Below the pieces are notes generated by a model. That model had not been told where the DNA came from. It saw only the letters and a program-made list of their open reading frames with translations, and did no database searches. A program made the position numbers and the translations under genes. 64,000 bases of DNA, from contig NZ_CP089924.1 in NCBI RefSeq assembly GCF_021284765.1, positions 3,614,001-3,678,000 on the forward strand. The letters run 5' to 3'. How positions within the stretch are numbered: position 1 is the first letter of the stretch; every line of letters starts with the position of its first letter. The stretch comes from Lysobacter sp. 5GHs7-4 (GTDB lineage Bacteria > Pseudomonadota > Gammaproteobacteria > Xanthomonadales > Xanthomonadaceae). Below are positions 23,947-33,444 of this stretch, in pieces.

Positions 23947-26900
23947 GTGATCATCGACCGCTTCAACGCAGAATCCGACCTGGTCGCCCGCCGCGTGCGG
24001 GTGGCCTGGACGTTGACGCCGGGACCGGGCGAGACGCTGGCCGACGCGCCGCGGCAGACCCTGCGGCGCAAGACGCGCGACTTCGAATTCCCGCAACCTC
24101 CGCTGGCGCCGGACCCGTACCTGGTCTACGACAGCGCCGCGTTCCCGCCGATCCCCGGCGGCGGCATCAGCGTGATCGACCTGCCGCCGTGGGAAGAGCG
24201 CGACGGCGCCGAACGCATCGTCTACGAAGCGATCAGCGTCGCCCAGGACGTCGGCGGCCAACCGCTGGAGCGCATGCGCCGCATCGTCGCCACTTACTAC
24301 GGCAGCGACGGCCAGCCGTTGCGGCGCCAGATCGAGATCGTCGATGGCGGCGACGCGCCGCTGTCGCTGACGCCGGGCGACGCCTGCTACTACCAATTGT
24401 TCAGCGCCGCCTTCGACCCGGTCGAGGCGCAGCGCCATCGCGCGATCGCCACGCCGGCCGCGCCGCACGGCCTCAACCGCAGCATGTACGACCTGCTGCC
24501 GGCGGTGCATCGCCAGTTCGACGTCAACCTGCGTCCGACCACGCCGGGCTCCGACGCGATTCCGGAAATGGCCGCGCGCTCGGGCCAGCTGCGGCGCCTG
24601 CTGGACGTCTACGGCTCGGCCATGGACAGCGCGCGCAGTTCGGCCGAGAACTTGTGGGACCTGCACGACATCGACCGCGTCGACGGCCGCCGTCTGCCGC
24701 AGCTCGCCGGTTGGCTGGGCTGGCGCCTGGGCGATGCCGACGCGCTGCCGCTGGCGCGCAACGAACTCAAGGCCACACCGCGTTTGTACGAATCGGTGGG
24801 CACGGTGACCGCGGTCGGCGCCCTGGTCACGCGCTACACCGGCTGGACCACGCGCACCGCCGAATTCGTGCAGCACCTGGCGCGCAGCAATCATGCGCCG
24901 CGCTATCAACTGCATGTCAGCGTGCCGGCCGGCGCGGGCTGGCGCTCGCCGCTGGATGCCGCCGCGCTGCTCGGCTTCGGCGCCGGCAACGACGAGGCCT
25001 TCGGCATCGGTCCGGCCCCCGCGACCCTGGTCGGCAACATCGCCGGCCCGTATGCGATCTTTGCCGGTGCCGAGCTCAGCATCGCCGTCGATGGCGGCGC
25101 GGCGTTCCGCGTGCGCCTGGGCGCAGCCAGCTTCGCCAATCCGGCCGCGGCCACCGCGGCCGAAGTCGCGGCGGCGATCGCCGCGGTCGCCAGCGACATC
25201 GTCGCCGACGCCGTCGGCGGCCAGGTGCGCCTGCGCACGCGCAGCGTCGGGCCGGACGCGCAGATCAGCGTCGGCGCGCGCGAGAGCGAAGCGCTGACCT
25301 TGGATGCCGCCGGCGCCGATCGCATCGCCGCCGCGGCCGATGCGCTGGGACGCGTGCGCGTGTTCGCCAGCGACGCCGCATCGGCGCCCGATCCCGACCA
25401 GCGCGAGGGCGAACGCGCGCCCTACGGCGGCCTGGTCTGCAAGACCTGGGACGCCGGCCAGTGGCGCGGCGCCACGCGGCTGTTGGCCACGCGCCCTGGC
25501 GACGATGCCGCGGTCGCGCATCCGGCCGCGGCGACGCTGGCCGACGGCCGTGTGTTCCTGGCCCGCGTGGAAGCCGCCGAAAGCGCGAACGCGCGCGTGC
25601 GCTGGAGCCTGGGCAGCTCGCGCCCGCGCCTGCCCGCGATGCTGCAGGGCCGGCAACTGCCGCGCTTCCGCCTGACGGTCGGCACGCGCATGACCCTGCG
25701 CACCGCCGGCGCCAACGACGTGTTCCAGGTCAACGCGATCGACTACGCCAACCCCGCGCTGGCGACCACCGCCGAGGTCGTGGCGGCCATGAACGCGCAG
25801 CTCACCCAAGCCGTCGCCAGCCCCGCCGGCGACGGCTCGATCCGCCTCACCAGCACCGCGCTGGGACCGACCGCGCGCCTGTCGGTGGATCTGTCCCTGT
25901 CCAGCTGCGCGCGCGCCTTGGGCTTCGCCCACGCCACCGCGCCCAGCTTCGGCAGTTGGGACGACACGCTGGACCTGACGCCCACGCAAACCATTCCCGC
26001 TCTCACGCCAGGCCGGCCCACAGAGCTGAGCGCGCTCGCGTCCGGCGACGGCGCGGTGCTGGCCTGGAGCGAACACGCGGACGGGCGCTGGCGCCTGCGC
26101 GCGAGCGCGTGGCTGGGCGCGGTCGATCCGATCGCGACCGCCGCCGGCCTGGCCTTGCGCGGCGAGAACGGCGCGATCAACGTGCTCGACAGCGCCGACG
26201 GCCTGCCCAGCGACGACGTGCGCCACGCGCTGGTCGGCGGCTTGGGCGCGCTGTGGGTGGCCACCGATGCCGGCGTCGCGCGGCGTCGCGGCGATCTGAC
26301 CTGGCAGAGTTTCGACACCGGCGACGGCCTGTCCAGCAACGACTGCCGCCGCCTGCTGCAGACCGGCGACGGCGCGGTTTGGGTGGCCACCGACAACGGC
26401 CTGTCGCGCGTGGCCGCCAACGGCGCGGTCACCACGTTCGACAACGGCGACGGCCTGGCCGACAACGACGTGCGCGCGCTCGCGCTCGCCGCCGACGGCG
26501 CGCTGTGGATCGCGACCGCGGCCGGTCTCAGCCGTCTCGATCGCGACGGCAACGTCGCCAACACGTTCGCACCCGACCTGCCCAGCGACGACGTGCGCGA
26601 CGTCGCGCTCGCCGCCGACGGCCGCGTCTGGGTCGCGACCGCGGCCGGCATCGGCGAACGCAACGCGGCCGGCGTCTGGTCGACGCTGGCGCCGCCGCTG
26701 GCGATCGGCAACGACGTGCGCGGCCTGGCCCACGCCGACAACGCGCTGTGGATCGCCGCCGCCAGCGGCGTGTGGCGGCGCGCGGCCGACGGCGCCTGGC
26801 GTGGCTGGACCCTGGCCGACGGACTGCCCAGCGTCGACGCGCGCCAGATCGGCGTGGACGGCGGCGGCCAGGCCTGGGTCGCCACCGCTGCCGGCGCCGC

Positions 26901-28020
26901 GCGCATCGACCGCAACGATGCCGTGCTCGCGGTGCGCAGCGCGCAAGGCCTGCCCAGCAACGACGTCAACGCCTGGTCGTCGCCATGGTCGGGTGCGGTC
27001 GCGCTCAGCGACGGCGGCGCGCGCGGCGATCGCGACCCCTGCCTGTTGCGCGAAGCGGGCGGCAGCGTGCTGCTGCTGTGGTCGCGTTGGCTGGCCGGCG
27101 CGGCCGGCGAAGACCGGCGCGCGCTGCGTGCGCGCCGTTACGACCCGGTGGCGATGAGCTGGGGCGCGATCGTCGACGTCACCACGCCGCCCGCGCCCGG
27201 CGCGGCCGACGTGCAACCCTCGGCGCTGGCGCTGGGCGGCGGCGGCGCGCGCGTGTTCTTCAGCAGCGACCGCAACGGCGGCCGCAGTCTGTGGGAAGTG
27301 TCCTTGAACGCGGCGCTGGTGCCGACCGTACCGCTGGCCCTGCCCTGGGACGAAACCGCGCGCGTCGCGCCCCTGCCCTTGCTGCTGCCCACCGCCGGAT
27401 TGACCCTGCTGCACCGCTGCGACGCGTCCGTGGCCCTGGACCAGCTCGCGCCGATCCTGGCCGGCGCCGCGCCCACCGCCGCGCCCACGCGCGTGCCGGA
27501 AGCCGCGACGCTGCGCCGGCACTGCAATACCATCACGCCGCGCATGGCCGAAACCGCGCGCAACAGCCGCCACCACCAATGGGGCGATCTGCTCGCGTAC
27601 ACACCGCATCGCCCGCTGGGCGGCGACGACGAACCGCCGCTGTCGCCCAACGAGTTCTACACGCGCGGCACGCTCGGCCTGTACGTCACCCGCGGCCGCT
27701 TCGGCCAGGCATTGACCGCGACCAATGCCGCGCGTCTGAAACAACTGCTGGCCGAATTCCTGCCGATCAACCTGCGCGCGGTGATCGTGCTGGCGCCGTC
27801 GCTGACCACCGAAGTGCTGTACGCGCCCGGCGCGGATCTGACCGATTCGTACCTGGACGACTACCCCTTCGTCGAACAGTTCCTCGACCTGGCCGACTCC
27901 ACCGCCGCGGCATTGCCGGACTGGGTGGTGCTGCTGAGCAATCAGGTCGCCGGCGTCAGCGCCGATCCGACCAACTTGAACACCCTGCGCCGCCGCACCT
28001 ACTTCCCGCCGCCGATCTGA
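23947..28020 (+). CDS. Tail protein I (gpI/Afp12-like) with inserted decoration modules and beta-propeller
   Basis: A 1,357-residue protein with a GTG start behind GAGGAG. About residues 174-320 are gpI-like (MYDLLPAVHRQFDVNLRP, LPQLAGWLGWRLGD, RLYESVGTVTAVGALVTRYTG). About 342-458 and 572-668 are two hook-like modules (ATAAEVAAAIA, NPALATTAEVVAAMNAQL, ALGFAHA). About 748-1008 are six or seven two-component-regulator-type propeller repeats (DGLPSDDVR...LWVATDAGVARR). The C-terminal 170 residues (LPINLRAVIVLAPS, ending YFPPPI) are a separate domain. gpI is normally about 200-300 residues, so this is a large chimera likely displaying target-binding domains on the baseplate. Confidence 0.8.
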   Translation: MIIDRFNAESDLVARRVRVAWTLTPGPGETLADAPRQTLRRKTRDFEFPQPPLAPDPYLVYDSAAFPPIPGGGISVIDLPPWEERDGAERIVYEAISVAQDVGGQPLERMRRIVATYYGSDGQPLRRQIEIVDGGDAPLSLTPGDACYYQLFSAAFDPVEAQRHRAIATPAAPHGLNRSMYDLLPAVHRQFDVNLRPTTPGSDAIPEMAARSGQLRRLLDVYGSAMDSARSSAENLWDLHDIDRVDGRRLPQLAGWLGWRLGDADALPLARNELKATPRLYESVGTVTAVGALVTRYTGWTTRTAEFVQHLARSNHAPRYQLHVSVPAGAGWRSPLDAAALLGFGAGNDEAFGIGPAPATLVGNIAGPYAIFAGAELSIAVDGGAAFRVRLGAASFANPAAATAAEVAAAIAAVASDIVADAVGGQVRLRTRSVGPDAQISVGARESEALTLDAAGADRIAAAADALGRVRVFASDAASAPDPDQREGERAPYGGLVCKTWDAGQWRGATRLLATRPGDDAAVAHPAAATLADGRVFLARVEAAESANARVRWSLGSSRPRLPAMLQGRQLPRFRLTVGTRMTLRTAGANDVFQVNAIDYANPALATTAEVVAAMNAQLTQAVASPAGDGSIRLTSTALGPTARLSVDLSLSSCARALGFAHATAPSFGSWDDTLDLTPTQTIPALTPGRPTELSALASGDGAVLAWSEHADGRWRLRASAWLGAVDPIATAAGLALRGENGAINVLDSADGLPSDDVRHALVGGLGALWVATDAGVARRRGDLTWQSFDTGDGLSSNDCRRLLQTGDGAVWVATDNGLSRVAANGAVTTFDNGDGLADNDVRALALAADGALWIATAAGLSRLDRDGNVANTFAPDLPSDDVRDVALAADGRVWVATAAGIGERNAAGVWSTLAPPLAIGNDVRGLAHADNALWIAAASGVWRRAADGAWRGWTLADGLPSVDARQIGVDGGGQAWVATAAGAARIDRNDAVLAVRSAQGLPSNDVNAWSSPWSGAVALSDGGARGDRDPCLLREAGGSVLLLWSRWLAGAAGEDRRALRARRYDPVAMSWGAIVDVTTPPAPGAADVQPSALALGGGGARVFFSSDRNGGRSLWEVSLNAALVPTVPLALPWDETARVAPLPLLLPTAGLTLLHRCDASVALDQLAPILAGAAPTAAPTRVPEAATLRRHCNTITPRMAETARNSRHHQWGDLLAYTPHRPLGGDDEPPLSPNEFYTRGTLGLYVTRGRFGQALTATNAARLKQLLAEFLPINLRAVIVLAPSLTTEVLYAPGADLTDSYLDDYPFVEQFLDLADSTAAALPDWVVLLSNQVAGVSADPTNLNTLRRRTYFPPPI

Positions 28021-28073
28021 TCGGCTCCGCACGCACACCTTTCAACGAACACGTTCATCGAAGGAACCGAACT

Positions 28074-28613
28074 ATGGACACGGACACCCGCATGCCCCTG
28101 CCGCAAGGCATGTACCGCGACGTGCTGCGCGACGCCGACGGGCGCGTGATCTGGGACCGCGGCTGGGCCAAGAACGCGATCCTCACCGATTGCCGGCGCC
28201 TGCTGGCCGCGTTCATGGGCGGCACGCCCGGCGCCACGCTCGGCATCCAGGGCCTGGCGGTGGGCGCCGGCCTGGCGTCCTGGGACCAGGTGCCGCCCCC
28301 GCCGCCGACCGGCAACGAAACCGGCCTCACCGATCCGTCGCCGTTCGTGGTGCCCGGCGCGGCGCTGGACTTCACCTTCATGGACGGACCGGTGCCGTCG
28401 GCCACGCCGACCAACCGCCTGCAGATAGTCGCCACGCTCGGGCCCAACGTACCGCCCTGGCCGAACGGCAGCCACGCCAGCGGCAACCTGCGCGAGTTCG
28501 GGCTGATCGCCCAACTCGGCGGCGCGCCGACGCAGATCAATCTCGTGCGCCACCCGGTAGTCGCCAAGGACCCGGCCAGCACGCTCGAACGCACCATCTG
28601 GCTCGTGTTCTGA
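28074..28613 (+). CDS. Tail-fibre/collar-like hypothetical protein
   Basis: A 179-residue protein; GAAGGAAC before ATG 28074. The pattern WAKNAILTDCRRLLAAFMGG, then LGIQGLAVGAGLASWD, then LREFGLIAQLG and a closing TLERTIWLVF resembles small phage tail-fibre or assembly proteins with a repeated beta-sandwich. It lies between the gpI-propeller and DUF6519 genes. No specific family assigned. Confidence 0.6.
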   Translation: MDTDTRMPLPQGMYRDVLRDADGRVIWDRGWAKNAILTDCRRLLAAFMGGTPGATLGIQGLAVGAGLASWDQVPPPPPTGNETGLTDPSPFVVPGAALDFTFMDGPVPSATPTNRLQIVATLGPNVPPWPNGSHASGNLREFGLIAQLGGAPTQINLVRHPVVAKDPASTLERTIWLVF

Positions 28614-28638
28614 CACGACCACACGACGGGGACACGCC

Positions 28639-30369
28639 ATGGCCATCATTTCGCCCAACACTTTCGATCCGATCCGCCGCTACGTCAGCGTGCGCCTGGC
28701 CCAGGGCGTGCCCCTGGCCGACGCCGACTGGAACGAAGGCGACGACATGCGCCGCTACGAGCTGCGCGCCTTCCTACGCTGGTTCGTCGGCGACGGCGTG
28801 CCGGTCGGCAACGACGGCTTCCGCATCGCCGCGATCAACTCCGCGACCAGCTTCACCATCGTCGGCGGCGGCGGCCCGCAACCGCTGCAGGCCGGCCGCA
28901 TGCTGGTCGACGGCCTGGAGGCGTTCATCACCGCCGACGTCGGCTTCAGCGCGCAGCCGCTGCACGCCAGCCAGGGCGGCGCCGCCGCGTTGGCCGCGAG
29001 CTGGGGCGTGCCGGTGATCGCGGCGTTGCCGGCGCCGCCGGTCGCGCCGGCCACGCGCACGCTCACCGTCTATCTCGACGTCTGGGAACGCCTGGTCACG
29101 CTGGCCGAGGATCCCGCGCTGGTGCTGCCGGGCCTGGGCACCGAGACCTGCTCGCGCCTGCGCCGCGAATGGGCGGTGCGCGTGCGCACCGGCGCCGCGC
29201 CGCCGGTCAACGGCGATCCGGACTTCATCGCCGGCCACAGCTATTCCGCGCTGGCCACGATCACCCAGACCTCGGCCGGCATCATCGACGCCGCCGCCGT
29301 GGTCGACCGCCGCCGCCGCGGCATCTCGCTGCCGTCGCAAATGGATTTCAACCAGGTCCTGTCCGACACCTTCGGCGGCGGCTACGCGGTCAACGGCAGC
29401 GGCGTGCCGCAGCTGCCGTATCCGATGCGCGACGTGATCAACGCGATGCTGCGCGAACGGCCAGCCGCGGTCGGTCCGACCACGGTGCTCAACGCCGGCC
29501 CCTACAACACGCCCACCGCGGTGATCGATTCCACCGGCGTGCCCTGGGTGTTCTGGGTGCGCGTGGCCGGACCCAACCGCTTCCTGTCCTTCAGCCGCCG
29601 CATCGCCGGCGTGTGGACCGCGGCCGCCGATGCGTTCCAGTTCACCGGCGTGCTCAGCGTCAGCAGCCTGGCCGCGGCCGCGCAGTCCAACGGCACCATC
29701 CGGGTGTTCTACTCCGCGCTGTCGGGCAACAACCGCATCTTCAGCCGCGCCTTCACCGGCGTGTGGGGCGCGGAGGAGCTGGTCGATTCGATCGATCAGA
29801 ACAGCCGCGTCAGCGCGGTCACCGATACCACCGGCACCATCATCGCCGTCTGGCAGCGCGACACCGCCGGCGTGCTCACCGCGCAGAGCGTGCGCTATCC
29901 GCTGGGCGGCGCCGCCGGTGCGGTCACCAACGCCGGCACCATGGTGCGTCCGGGCGATCACGCGATCACCATCGATCCCACTGGCGCGCCGCAACTGGTG
30001 TACGTGCAGGAGCCCAATCCGATCGGGCCGAACTGGGCGGTATTCACCAAGCGCTACATCGCCGGCGTCTGGGAAGCCAACTTCACCGACAGCACCCTGA
30101 CCGTGCCGGTCACCACCTTCATCGACCTGGCCGTGGGCTACACCGCCGACAGTTCGCTGTGGTTGTTCTATTCCACCGTCAGCACGCCCGGCTTCAGCAC
30201 ACTGCGCGCGCGCAGGCTGGTGCTGGGCGTGACCGAAACCCGCGAACTGCTGCCGCCGCAGCAGACCGCGCGCTTCCCCAGCCTCGCGGTCGACGCGGCC
30301 GGCAACGCCGGCCTCTACATCCAAAACGGCGCCCTGCTGCAGCAGGTCGGCCTGGTCCAGCACATCTGA
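28639..30369 (+). CDS. DUF6519-like protein fused to a beta-propeller
   Basis: A 576-residue protein. The first 70 residues (NTFDPIRRYVSVRLAQGVPL, ADADWNEGDDMRRYELRAFL) match the DUF6519-type N-terminus (FDP..H...V..QQG...LDADWNE) found at the end of many eCIS baseplate operons. From about 290 onward, sialidase-like blades recur (TAVIDSTGVPWVFWVR, AAAAQSNGTIRVFYSA, TDTTGTIIAVWQRD, ITIDPTGAPQLVYVQE), suggesting a five- to six-bladed propeller. Role inferred: tail-associated host-recognition or adaptor component. Confidence 0.75.
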   Translation: MAIISPNTFDPIRRYVSVRLAQGVPLADADWNEGDDMRRYELRAFLRWFVGDGVPVGNDGFRIAAINSATSFTIVGGGGPQPLQAGRMLVDGLEAFITADVGFSAQPLHASQGGAAALAASWGVPVIAALPAPPVAPATRTLTVYLDVWERLVTLAEDPALVLPGLGTETCSRLRREWAVRVRTGAAPPVNGDPDFIAGHSYSALATITQTSAGIIDAAAVVDRRRRGISLPSQMDFNQVLSDTFGGGYAVNGSGVPQLPYPMRDVINAMLRERPAAVGPTTVLNAGPYNTPTAVIDSTGVPWVFWVRVAGPNRFLSFSRRIAGVWTAAADAFQFTGVLSVSSLAAAAQSNGTIRVFYSALSGNNRIFSRAFTGVWGAEELVDSIDQNSRVSAVTDTTGTIIAVWQRDTAGVLTAQSVRYPLGGAAGAVTNAGTMVRPGDHAITIDPTGAPQLVYVQEPNPIGPNWAVFTKRYIAGVWEANFTDSTLTVPVTTFIDLAVGYTADSSLWLFYSTVSTPGFSTLRARRLVLGVTETRELLPPQQTARFPSLAVDAAGNAGLYIQNGALLQQVGLVQHI

Positions 30370-30386
30370 GCGAAAGGAGCTCCTCA

Positions 30387-32903
30387 ATGAAACCTCAACT
30401 TCCGCTATGGCGACTCGGGGCGATGCTGCTCGCCCTGTTCGTCGGCACCGACGCGGTGGCGGCCACGGCCAGCCCCAACGTCACCGCAGCCAGCACCTCC
30501 GAGCCCAAGCTCAACGGCACCGGCGATGCCTGGGCGCCGTTCGGCAACGCGCTGGGATTCCCCAACTCCAGCAAGTCCATCAAGGTGTTCTACCTGTCCG
30601 ACGATCTGGCGGTGTATCCGCTCAACGGCGCGGGCGCGACCGTGCAGTTGCGCCCCAAGGGCGGCGGCCCGATGATCAACTGCACGTTCAACGCCGGCGT
30701 GCCGGTGATGAGCGGCACCAACGGCGGCACCTGCACCTTCCGCATGAGCAACACCGCCGGGCAGATCGACACCCTGGAGGTGTTCCACCTGGGCATGCTG
30801 TCGGGCGACATCCGCCTCACCGCCACTGGCATCACCGCCAGCGGCGGCGGCAACACCGTCGATGCCTACGACAGCGACACCGTGATTCCCGGCACGCCGC
30901 CGGCACCGGCCGTGGGTCCGCCGCTGTCGCGGCTGCCGGCGCGCCTGGTGCTGGTGTTCGACAAGTCCGGCAGCATGGCGTGGTCGTCCAAGCTCAACGG
31001 CGACCCGGTCTGCGGCGCGCTGTACGCGCCCAATCCCGACTGCCAGCGCTGGAGGGTGCTGCGGCGCGCGACCGAGCAGATGATCTCGGTGGCCAAGGCC
31101 TATCAGCTGCCCACCGACAAGCTTGGCGTGGTGTTCTTCGATCACGACGCGACCAACACCGGCGGCATCGCCGCGATGAGCAGCGTCAATCTGGACGCGG
31201 TGCTGAGCGAAATCGACAAGCCGGCCCACCAGCCTAGCGGCGGCACCTCGATCGGCGACGGCATCGAGAACCTGCAAAGCGCGCTGGTCGGCGGCGACAA
31301 CGCCAGCTTCAACAACACCATGCTGCTGTTCACCGACGGCGCCCAGAACACCAGCAAGTTCGTGGTCTGGGACGGCCTGGACCTGCGCCTCAACGCCACC
31401 AACAGCCCGATCGGCGGCGAGCTGGTGCGTCCGGCCGGCAAGCAGCTGAGCCTGTGCCCGTTCCGCCTGCGCCTGGACGATCCCAGCGATCCGGATTCCA
31501 GCTCGCTGCTGCAGAACATCGCCAACTACAGTGGCTGCGGCGCGCTCAACATCGAGACCACGCTGGACAATCCGCCCGCCGGCGCGATCCAGTATTTCCT
31601 GCAGGTGCTGGCCGACACCCTGATCGGCGACAAGCTGGAACTGTTGCACACCGCCAAGGGCGCGCAGGCCGATCCGGGCGGCCGCGAGGGCCCGCCGATC
31701 GACATGGCGTTCAAGACCAGCAAGAAGGATCTGGCCTTCACCGTGCTGCTGGGCTGGGACAAGGCCTTCCAGGCCGATGGCCGTCCCAACATCAAGCTGA
31801 GCAAGGACGGCGTCGATTTCGACCCGCTGCATAACCCGCGCTTCACCATCAGCGGCGGCAACGGCCACATCGCGCTGACCCTGCGTGCGCCGTTCTGCGA
31901 TGCGCACGGCAAGTGCGTGTCGCCCGATGGCGATTGGAAGATGCAGGTGAACAGCACCCTGGCGCGCGGTCCCAGCCATTGGAACCTGTTCGTCATCGCC
32001 GACAACGCCAGCATCTACTCACGCTACGCGGTGAGCCAGAACAAGGCCGGTATCGGCGAGCCGCTGCAGCTCAAGGCCACCCTGACCGAAGGCGGCAAGC
32101 CGCTGACCGGACTGGCCGCCGGCACGGTGCGCGCCTTCATCTCCGGCCCGGCCGAAAGCTTGGGCAACATCCTCGCCGCCGGCAAGGCCAAGGCCGGCGA
32201 CGCGCCGCAGGGCGACGCGCTCAGCGCGGCCGGCCTGAAAGCGCAGGCCATGCTCAACGACCCGGCGCAGCGCGACAAGCTGCTCGCCGCGCTGGAACTG
32301 GGTGCGGAAAAGGGCATCGAGCTGAAGGAAACCAGCCCCGGCGTGTACACCGGCGAATACCCGGCCACCCTGGCCGAGGGCGTGTATCAGGTCACCTACC
32401 GTATCGACAGCAGCAGCCCCGACAACGGCGGCTTCACCCGCGTCTACACCACCGACCACTACGTGCAAGTGGCGCCCGATGCGGCCGCCACCGCCAAGAC
32501 CATCAAGCACGAGCCCGCGCGCGCCTGCCCGTCCACGTTCGCTGGCGGCTGCGTACAGGTGACGCTGAAGCCGGTCGACGCCAAGGGCAACCTGGTCGGC
32601 CCCGGCAAGGGCGCCAGCGTCCAACTGGTGCAGCCGTTCGAAGGCGGCCTGGTCGGCGACGTGATCGACAATCTCGATGGCAGCTACCGCATCGTGATCG
32701 GCTACAACAAGAAGGGCATGGCCCCGCCGGTGCTGCGCATCGACGGACTCGAACTGAAACTGCCCGACGCGGTCGGCACCGGCGGCAAGGGCGGCGGCAG
32801 CATCGTCGACAGCGGCGACAAGCCGATCTGGATGCAGTGGTGGGTGTGGCTGATCGCCCTGCTGGTGCTGTTGATCCTGATCCTGCTGATGCGTCGCAAG
32901 TGA
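30387..32903 (+). CDS. Membrane-anchored von Willebrand factor A (VWA) protein
   Basis: An 838-residue exported protein behind AAAGGAG. It has a signal peptide (LGAMLLALFVGTDAVAA), a beta-rich N-terminal domain, a VWA domain whose metal site is VFDKSGSM (about residues 190-197) with the downstream partners GGTSIGDG and LLFTDGAQN, Ig-like domains (about 550-780), and a C-terminal membrane helix WVWLIALLVLLILILLMRRK. The topology places almost all of it in the periplasm, anchored in the inner membrane. It is the last gene of the injection-system operon, 17 bp after the DUF6519 gene. VWA proteins bind other proteins through Mg2+; anchoring or docking the apparatus is one idea. Confidence 0.85.
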   Translation: MKPQLPLWRLGAMLLALFVGTDAVAATASPNVTAASTSEPKLNGTGDAWAPFGNALGFPNSSKSIKVFYLSDDLAVYPLNGAGATVQLRPKGGGPMINCTFNAGVPVMSGTNGGTCTFRMSNTAGQIDTLEVFHLGMLSGDIRLTATGITASGGGNTVDAYDSDTVIPGTPPAPAVGPPLSRLPARLVLVFDKSGSMAWSSKLNGDPVCGALYAPNPDCQRWRVLRRATEQMISVAKAYQLPTDKLGVVFFDHDATNTGGIAAMSSVNLDAVLSEIDKPAHQPSGGTSIGDGIENLQSALVGGDNASFNNTMLLFTDGAQNTSKFVVWDGLDLRLNATNSPIGGELVRPAGKQLSLCPFRLRLDDPSDPDSSSLLQNIANYSGCGALNIETTLDNPPAGAIQYFLQVLADTLIGDKLELLHTAKGAQADPGGREGPPIDMAFKTSKKDLAFTVLLGWDKAFQADGRPNIKLSKDGVDFDPLHNPRFTISGGNGHIALTLRAPFCDAHGKCVSPDGDWKMQVNSTLARGPSHWNLFVIADNASIYSRYAVSQNKAGIGEPLQLKATLTEGGKPLTGLAAGTVRAFISGPAESLGNILAAGKAKAGDAPQGDALSAAGLKAQAMLNDPAQRDKLLAALELGAEKGIELKETSPGVYTGEYPATLAEGVYQVTYRIDSSSPDNGGFTRVYTTDHYVQVAPDAAATAKTIKHEPARACPSTFAGGCVQVTLKPVDAKGNLVGPGKGASVQLVQPFEGGLVGDVIDNLDGSYRIVIGYNKKGMAPPVLRIDGLELKLPDAVGTGGKGGGSIVDSGDKPIWMQWWVWLIALLVLLILILLMRRK

Positions 32904-32930
32904 TCTGAGGCAACGGCCACCGGCCAACGG

Positions 32931-32957
32931 AAACGCCGCGAGTGATCGCGGCGTTTT
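32931..32957. terminator. Bidirectional terminator at the end of the injection-system operon
   Basis: Perfect 11-bp stem AAACGCCGCGA / TCGCGGCGTTT with a 4-nt loop GTGA; T-rich on both strands after the stem (TTTTCG to the right, GTTTCC on the minus strand). It lies 27 bp after the VWA stop and 31 bp before the end of the convergent Cys-rich gene. Confidence 0.88.
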
Positions 32958-32988
32958 CGTTTATGCGCGCAGCGGTCGGACACGCACG

Positions 32989-33444
32989 TCATTGGTCGGG
33001 CGGCGGCAGCATGGTCTCGCCGCATACGCAGCGTCCGTTCCACAACATCATCTCGAAGCCCGGCGAGCACTTCAGGAATTGCTTGCAGGTGTCCACGCCG
33101 CCCAGGCTGTCCAAGGGACCGGGACTGCGGTCGGTGCGCGGCAGTCGGTCGCCCGGCACGGGCTCGGGCGTGCTCAGATCGCGGCAGCCGCAGTCCGGCC
33201 ACTCGCCAACGCCGATCTGGTTGCCGTCGGCGCAGCCGAAGTTGTTCTCGCACGTCAACGGCATGCGCGGCGGCGGCGCTTCTTCGCACGCGCATTGCGG
33301 CGGCTCGCCCACCGGCGCGGCGCCGCGCGGGCAGGTGACGATCTCCGCGCAACTGCGCTGCGCGTGCGCGGGCGCGCTCGCCGACAGCGTGGTCCATGCC
33401 AACACCAGCGCGAGCATCGCCCGCGCACGCGTCTGCGCTTTCAT
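32989..33444 (-). CDS. Secreted cysteine-rich protein with three C-C-CxC modules
   Basis: A 151-residue exported protein of unknown function. The signal peptide ends near AHAQ (about residue 29). The mature part holds 12 Cys in three similar modules: SCAEIVTC...CAC, TCENNFGC...CGC and TCKQFLKC...CVC, that is C-x5-C-x(12-15)-CxC. Such spacing suggests three small disulfide-bonded knots. The linker is Pro-rich. GGAGG lies before ATG. It is convergent with the injection-system operon and separated by a terminator, so a functional link is only a matter of position. Confidence 0.75.
   Translation of the reverse strand: MKAQTRARAMLALVLAWTTLSASAPAHAQRSCAEIVTCPRGAAPVGEPPQCACEEAPPPRMPLTCENNFGCADGNQIGVGEWPDCGCRDLSTPEPVPGDRLPRTDRSPGPLDSLGGVDTCKQFLKCSPGFEMMLWNGRCVCGETMLPPPDQ

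Noticed and set aside
7292..32903. Type VI secretion system
   Set aside because: No TssJ/L/M membrane complex, TssB/C pair, ClpV or Hcp-type separate operon. The sheath is a one-gene phage type and the baseplate has gpI, J and DUF6519.
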